From: Microbotryum silenes-acaulis
Lineage: Eukaryota > Basidiomycota > Microbotryomycetes > Microbotryales > Microbotryaceae
Assembly (NCBI GenBank): GCA_003665825.1
Contig: QPFY01000050.1
Location: forward strand, 1-30,613
Length of the DNA: 30,613 bases
Direction: 5' to 3'
Positions 25,512-30,613 of this stretch are shown piece after piece. Numbering within the stretch: the first letter of the stretch is position 1; the number at the start of each line of letters is the position of its first letter. A program made the position numbers and the translations under genes. The notes under the pieces are model-generated. The model ran no database searches. It was not told the DNA's origin and saw only the letters and a program-made list of their open reading frames with translations.

Positions 25512-25686
25512 AGAAGGAAACTAAGAAACAGAAAGGGGGCCTGCGCTGGGATAGGCCCAGACGCGGGTGAAATCGCTGGCGCGCTAAGACAGTCGCGCGT
25601 GTCCAAGTCCCCTCCGCAGGGGGCGGGCTAGCGGGCGCGCGCAACGACCGAGGCGCCCCTGTCGAGCTGAGAGTGGACTCTTCACA
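25319..25686 (-). repeat. B2 5' LTR
   Basis: This 368-bp LTR runs from TGTGAAGAG to CTCATA. It retains complete 69-bp repeat units and is 17 bp longer than B1. GCCTG follows in the flank, as at 6579. Confidence 0.88.
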
Positions 25687-26224
25687 GCCTGGAGCAGTCC
25701 CTTCCTTTTTGTCTTAGCACCTTCCCCCGGAGCTTGGTCCGCTCTTCTTGTTTTGTTGCCCTTCCTCTTCTTGTCGATCGTTTGGGAATTAAGTCCGTTA
25801 TACTTGATTTCCTGCGAGCCTCTCGACCGACTCCCCTCCTCGGTTGATCCTCTGTCGACTGCCGCCGCAACAGCCGACGCTTCCTGAAATCCCACCCCCT
25901 TGCACCAACGCGTGTAGACGACGTCATCCCTGCGGACGTCGCCTGTCACTTTTTTCAAGTTCGGCATTGCCGACAACGATCCGCACCTCTACAACCGCTT
26001 CGTCCCCCGCCCTGGACGAGCATTCACACCCACTCTCTGACCCTGAGTCGTCAGCCTCCTCTCCGTTGCCGAACTCATCCGCGACGAACGCGTCGCTGTC
26101 CTTCCCGACTTCTTTCACAGAGTCCGACGACGAACGCGTTTATCCTTCCTACCCTTTCCGCCAACCGTCTCGTGTTCGTCTTCGTTCGCCCCGTAATCGC
26201 CGACGGTTGAGCCACGAGATCGCC
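25687..26224. other. Region C, leader or flank upstream of ORF C (copy 2)
   Basis: Near-identical to 6579-7114 apart from short indels. CT-rich tracts lie near 25700-25770. I see no ATG-started gene on either strand. Confidence 0.5.
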
Positions 26225-26797
26225 ATGGCCGACGAGCGCGACATTTCCCACGCCGCCGCCGATGATCGAGACGCTCCTCTCCGCGACGAAGACCCCGGGC
26301 GCGCGAAACCGCTAAGTCCCGCCACCACACGCGTACCACACCGCCACCGCCTCTCATCCCTCGAAACCCGCCTCGAGGAATCCGAAGCACGTCGTATCGA
26401 CTCCGAGGAACGCGTTCAGCACTTGGAGAAGTTGGTGGAGAGTTTACTGAAAAGCTCACCTGAACCAGCTGTGGCGCGGGCCGGATTCTCTGAACCAGCC
26501 GCAGCTCGGGCCGGGGAGTTTACGCCGGTGAGATCGGTCCCCCTGGACGTCCCCCCGCACACATTTTTGGGACGTTCAGGCAATACCGCTGACCCCCTTG
26601 TCGTACCCCTGGGGGGGAATCTTACAGCGCACGAAGGGACGGCCCTTCCCCGGCGGTGATTAGCTCTCGTTGGAGAGGGACATTACCCGACCGGGAAGGG
26701 CTCTGGACCGGGGATAACCCGGATAGGTTGGTCACTTTCACTACATTTGGAAGTCGTACTTGTCTCTACTTTGCGACATTTCGACCACCGACCTTTT
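26225..26797 (+). pseudogene. ORF C (copy 2): coiled-coil protein, possibly Gag-like, truncated by A3'
   Basis: The ATG at 26225 starts MADERDISHAAADDRD. Compared with copy 1, three one-base losses near 26312-26353 scramble about 15 residues and then restore the frame before the helix LETRLEESEARRIDSEERV. A one-base loss near 26600 keeps the frame that stops at 26659. The seven-G run at 26611-26617, combined with the copy 1 version of 26600, would leave the frame open into LWTGDNPDRLVTF. The function is unknown; a retroelement Gag amino-terminal region is the best guess. Confidence 0.45.
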
Positions 26798-27113
26798 TGT
26801 GAGGAATCCACTCTCCGCTCGGCTCAGGACTTAGGCGCGCGGAGCGAGCCGGGCACATCGGCCCAGGACTTGGGCGCGCGGAGCGAGCCTGGGACTTAGG
26901 CGCGCGCAGCGAGCCTGGCACATTGGCTCAGCCCCGAGGCTCCCTGGCTGAGGACTTGGGGCGCGCGGCTCCCTTACTGTTAGCTTCCTATTCATCACTC
27001 TTGGCTATAACTACATCGCTGACGTAGTAGAGTTGATCGAATAGGTATGTTGAAATGATATTCATCACTCTTGGCTATAACTACATCGCTGACGTAGTAG
27101 AGTTGATCGAATA
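26798..27113 (+). repeat. A3' 5' LTR (diverged)
   Basis: This 316-bp LTR has the same variant bases as 7686-8000 (for example TTAGCTTCC), which confirms shared descent from one insertion. Confidence 0.92.
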
Positions 27114-27136
27114 GGTTATAAGCCCACGAGCTACCA
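27114..27136 (+). other. A3' primer-binding site
   Basis: It follows the LTR directly and matches other A sites. Confidence 0.75.
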
Positions 27137-27205
27137 GCCCCGCCGCTTGCATTTTCCCTCGAGCCCAGCCACTCGAGCCGCCCCAGCCCATCGCACCATC
27201 GCAGC

Positions 27206-28228
27206 ATGGACAGCTCCCCCGCCCCGCCCTCGCCTCCCAGGGACACCAGCTCCCCTGACCCTTCGATCAGCGTGCAAATCGCCACGCTACAGGCACAGCT
27301 TGCCGCTCTACAGGCCTCACCGCCCCCTGCCGCCGCCGCCGCCGCCACCCCGCCCGTCACTGCCACGCAGGCAAACACCGCCACCGCATCAAAAGTCGTG
27401 TTCCCCAAGCACGCTCGTCTTGACGGGCCTAAGTCGTTTACGAACTGGTTACGTCAACTCCGTCTCGCGCTTCCAAATCAAGTCCGTGGTTACGTTCTTG
27501 ACGGTGTCATCCCCCCGACATGGACGGCTGACCAGCTTGCCGCCCGTGACGACGCCGCGCGGGAAATCATCGTTGGCTCGATCGACTCCGCCGACGTCTC
27601 AGCCACCCTCGACACCATCCCCAGCGACGACCTGTCGGCACCACGCATCTTCGCCGCACTCAAGGCTCGTTTCGCACCGGACGACGCCACTCGCACCCTC
27701 GAGTTGTTCGCCCGCCTTTGGGATTTCAGGAAGATGCCTGCCTCCGTCGAGGCGTACGACACCTGGCTCCGCGAATACATGTCGATCGCGCAGGAAATCC
27801 GCGACGCCAAAACCTCGCTCAACGACGTGCTCGCCACTCACGTGCTCGCCATGGTCCCACCTTGCCTCGACAGCTTCCGCCTCACATTCACGGACGAGCA
27901 GCGCAACCAACGCGACCTCCCGGAACTCACGACGCTGACGGATCGCATTCGCATCCAGCTTCGCTCGGCGGGACTCTCGTCATCATGTGAGGAATCCACT
28001 CTCCGCTCGGGTCAGGACTTAGGCGCGCGGAGCGAGCCGGGCGCATCGGCCCAGGACTTAGGCGCGCGGAGCGAGCCGGGCGCAACGGCCCAGGACTTAG
28101 GCGCGCGCAGCGAGCCTGGCACATTGGCTCAGCCCCGAGGCTCGCTGGCTGAGGACTTGGGGCGCGCGGCTCCCTTACTGTTAGATTCCTATTCATCACT
28201 CTTGGCTATAACTACATCGCTGACGTAG
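27206..28228 (+). pseudogene. A3' gag amino-terminal part fused in frame to A5 LTR
   Basis: The ATG at 27206 opens an uninterrupted 340-codon frame. The first 260 codons are family A Gag: a Pro/Ser-rich start, a possible short helix ([15 protein letters not shown]), [66 protein letters not shown] and the carboxyl part to LSSS. The last 80 codons come from the A5 LTR (CEESTLRSG, then 13-residue repeats, ending [10 protein letters not shown]). Zinc knuckles are missing because the insertion lies just before them. This is the cleanest gag reading frame in the window. If expressed, it would be a knuckle-less Gag with an LTR tail; such products can interfere with particle assembly in other systems, but nothing here shows that. 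Confidence 0.88.
27981..27985. repeat. Target-site duplication of A5, left copy (CATCA)
   Basis: Same position in gag as 8861-8865. The right copy is outside the window. Confidence 0.85.
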
Positions 28229-28314
28229 TAGAGTTGATCGAATAGGTATGTTGAAATGATATTCATCACTCTTGGCTATAACTACATCGCTGACGTAGTA
28301 GAGTTGATCGAATA
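27986..28314 (+). repeat. A5 5' LTR
   Basis: This 329-bp LTR runs TGTGAGG to CGAATA with three 39-bp units. Its length equals that of the A2b LTRs. Confidence 0.93.
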
Positions 28315-28337
28315 GGTTATAAGCCCACGAGCTACCA
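28315..28337 (+). other. A5 primer-binding site
   Basis: GGTTATAAGCCCACGAGC follows the LTR as in the other A copies. Confidence 0.75.
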
Positions 28338-28408
28338 GCCCCGCCGCTTGAAATTTTTCCCTCGAGCCCAGCCACTCGAGCCGCCCCAGCCCATCGCACC
28401 ATCGCAGC

Positions 28409-30613
28409 ATGGACAGCTCCCCCGCCCGCCTTCGCCCCCCAGGGACATCAGCTCCCTGACCCTTCGATCAGCGTGCAAATCGCCACGCTACAGGCACAGC
28501 TTGCCGCTCTACAGGCCTCACAGCCCCCTGCCGCCGCCGCCGCCCCCCGCCCGTCACTGCCACGCAGGCAAACACCGCCACCGCATCAAAAGTCGTGTTC
28601 CCAAGCACGCTCGCCTTGACGGCCCTAAGTCGTTTACAAACTGGTTACGTCAACTCCGTCTCGCGCTTCCAAATCAAGCCCGTGGTTACGTTCTTGACGG
28701 TGTCATTCCCCCGACGTGGACGGCCGACCAGCTTGCCGCCCGTGACGACGCCGCGCGTGAAATCATCGTTGGCTCGATCGACTCAGCCGACGTCTCAGCC
28801 ACCCTCGACACCATCCCCAGCGACGACCTGTCGGCACCACGCATCTTCGCCGCACTCAAGGCTCGTTTCGCACCGGACGACGCCACTTGTACCCTCGAGT
28901 TGTTCGCCCGCCTTTGGGACTTCAGGAAGATGCCTGCCTCCGTCGAGGCGTACGACACGTGCTCCGTGAATACATGTCGATCGCGCAGGAAATCCGCGAC
29001 GCCAAAACCTCGCTCACGACGTGCTCGCCACTCACGTGCTCGCCATGGTCCCACCCTGCCTCGACAGCTTCCGACTCACGTTCACGGACGAGCAGCGCAA
29101 CCAACGCGACTCCCGGAACTCACGACGCTGACGGATCGCATTCGCATCCAGCTTCGCTCGGCGGGACTCTCGTCATCACACTCGGCCATGCTCGCCACCG
29201 CCTCCCCTTGTCCCGCCTGCCGCGCCCCCGGCCACCGTCTGCGCGACTGCACCTCACGGGCGACACACCCGCCCGCCGGCCCCTGCCGCCGCTGCCACAA
29301 GAAAGGTCACTGGGCCCTCGACTGCAAGCACCGGGGCGAACAGAAACACACCGGCGACGACAACCAGGACGACACGTCTCTCCCCGCCGCTCAACAGCCT
29401 AACATCGGCTATTTCGCCTCCTGCCTGTTCGCTCGCCGGCAACTCCCGACTGACGCCTTTGTAGTCGACTCGGGCGCCACGGCACACATGGTCGCCGATC
29501 GCTCTCTATTCACGGCTTATCGCCAGACGGCGCACACCAAGATCGGCGGCATCGCCGGCGGTATCACGGCCATTGGTATGGGGGACGTAGCGTTCGTTGC
29601 CAAGACCGGACATCCGATCACGCTGCGTGGCGTTCTGCACACGCCGGGCCTCCACGTCAACCTCCTCTCTGTTTCTCGCCTCTGCGACACCGACCGCGTT
29701 CGACTCGCCTTCACCAGCGACGGCATCGACATCGCCAAGGACGGCCAGGCCATTGCTCACGGTACCAGGGTTAACGACGGTCTCTACCTTTTGGACGCGG
29801 ATCACACCAAGTGTCAGCAGCTTGCCCTTCTCTCGCGTTCTGAGTCTACCGTGCCCCTGCTTACCCTTCACCGCTGCCTCGGCCATCTTGCCCCATCCTC
29901 TATACAGAAGATGATCGCCGCAGGTTTGCTGGACGGGTTTGGGGCCGGGTACAGTGACAAAGACGTAGAGGAGTTTGTTTGCAATGCTTGCCTTGGTTCC
30001 AAAGGCCACCGTCTTCCTTTTCCCGACTCTGAGTCGCATTCCCCCGAGAGACTCGGCCTCGTGCACAGCGATGTCCTTTCGTTCCCCACTCCGTCCTTGA
30101 CCGGGAAGCGCTACCTTGTCACATTTCTTGACGACCACTCTCGCAAACTCTGGGCATACGCGATCGATCACAAAAGCGACGTCTTCCCGACCTTCCAGAC
30201 TTGGCTCGCCGAAGTGGAGTTAGAGACGAACGCGCGTTTAAAAACCCTTCGCACTGACAACGGGGGAGTACCGATCGAACGCATTCACGGAGTTCTGCAA
30301 GTCCAGGGGCATTCGTCGTCAATACTCTATCCCCTACACACCTCAGCAAAACGGTCGTGCCGAACGTGTCAATCTCTCCATTGTCGAGGGCATCCTCGCC
30401 CTCCTTGCTGACTCCCATCTGCCGGCCACCTTTTGGGATGAAGCGGCTGCGTACTTCGTTTATTGCAAAAACAGGTGCTCACACTCAGCTTTGGCCAAAC
30501 AGACTCCAGAATCCGTTTGGAACGGCCGACGCACCACCACCACCGCCCTCCACCCGTTCGGCTGCGCGGCCTGGCTCACGGTCGCGCCGGACCTTCGCAG
30601 CAAGCTCGACCCC
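28409..30613 (+). pseudogene. A5 gag-pol, 5' part, frameshifted
   Basis: The ATG is at 28409. One-base losses near 28426, 28455, 28547, 28600, 28963, 29014 and 29111 disturb gag. From about 29120 to 30260 the frame is open and carries both knuckles, DSGATAHM near 29466, HRCLGH near 29868, CNAC near 29981, HSDVLSF near 30063 and TDNGG near 30255. Losses near 30263 then shift the frame before the glutamate of the integrase triad. The copy continues beyond the window. Confidence 0.88.

Larger units (their letters stand above)
24312..25686 (-). mobile_element. B2, family B element, 5' portion
   Basis: LTR (25319-25686), primer-binding site and gag of family B, cut by A2b at the same base as B1 is cut by A1. 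No downstream half exists next to it, because the left side of A2b is fused to A2a. It lacks the several small deletions of B1 and is the better copy. Confidence 0.9.
26798..27985 (+). mobile_element. A3', second copy of A3, 5' part
   Basis: Diverged A LTR, primer-binding site and gag, in the same context as A3 (region C on the left, an A element inserted after LSSS on the right). The continuation after A5 is beyond the window. Confidence 0.9.
27986..30613 (+). mobile_element. A5, second copy of A4, truncated by window end
   Basis: 5' LTR, primer-binding site, gag, protease and integrase of family A, in the same nested position as A4. It lacks the 308-bp gag deletion of A4. The window ends shortly after the integrase catalytic core (residues [13 protein letters not shown]). 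Confidence 0.92.

Noticed and set aside
25584..25976. Minus-strand open frame of about 130 codons in region C (also 6606-6866)
   Set aside because: It differs between the two copies, has no recognisable domain, and overlaps the B LTR end. Region C coding signal is better on the plus strand.

Overview
This window is a nested cluster of LTR retrotransposons of the Ty1/copia order (PR-IN-RT-RNaseH domain order). It is eukaryotic. The GC-rich, CT-tract-rich sequence, compact elements and lack of visible introns suggest a fungus, perhaps a basidiomycete yeast, but no host marker gene confirms this. No ordinary cellular gene, tRNA, rRNA or CRISPR array is present. Two related families occur. Family A is about 5.2 kb with LTRs of about 0.29-0.33 kb that run TGTGAGG...CGAATA. 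Family B has LTRs of 351-368 bp that run TGTGAAG...CTCATA. Both place a primer-binding site complementary to a tRNA anticodon arm directly after the 5' LTR.

Layout. 1-65 and 5253-6578 are the two halves of a family B element (B1, minus strand), split by a complete family A element (A1, minus, 71-5252) with GGCGA target-site duplications. 6579-7685 is non-A/B sequence carrying a truncated coiled-coil ORF (ORF C, plus). 7686-8865 plus 13777-14193 is an older family A copy (A3, plus), split by a complete family A element (A4, plus, 8866-13771) with CATCA duplications. At 14194 A3 is cut again by a minus-strand A element (A2a, 14194-19415), which shares its 5' LTR (19087-19415) with the next minus-strand A element (A2b, 19087-24311). 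A2b lies in family B gag (B2, 24312-25686) at exactly the B1 junction. A second copy of region C (25687-26797), of A3 (A3', 26798-27985) and of A4 (A5, 27986 to the window end) follows in the same order. The region from 71 onward therefore recurs from 19087 onward, a tandem repeat with a period of about 19.0-19.1 kb whose join lies in an LTR. Unequal recombination between LTRs explains this, although an assembly artefact must be excluded.

Coding capacity. Family A encodes one fused Gag-Pol polyprotein: Gag, two CCHC knuckles, protease with [12 protein letters not shown] and D,D(35)E integrase, YVDD reverse transcriptase and copia-type RNase H. Its reading frame crosses the polypurine tract and ends 80 codons inside the 3' LTR. 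No copy in the window has an uninterrupted ORF, but A2b is only two single-base homopolymer deletions away from a 1572-residue ORF. Family B is represented by gag, two knuckles and a scrap of protease. Most differences among family A copies are short indels in G/C runs rather than substitutions, so either the copies are young or the consensus is imperfect. There is no obvious C-to-T repeat-induced mutation.
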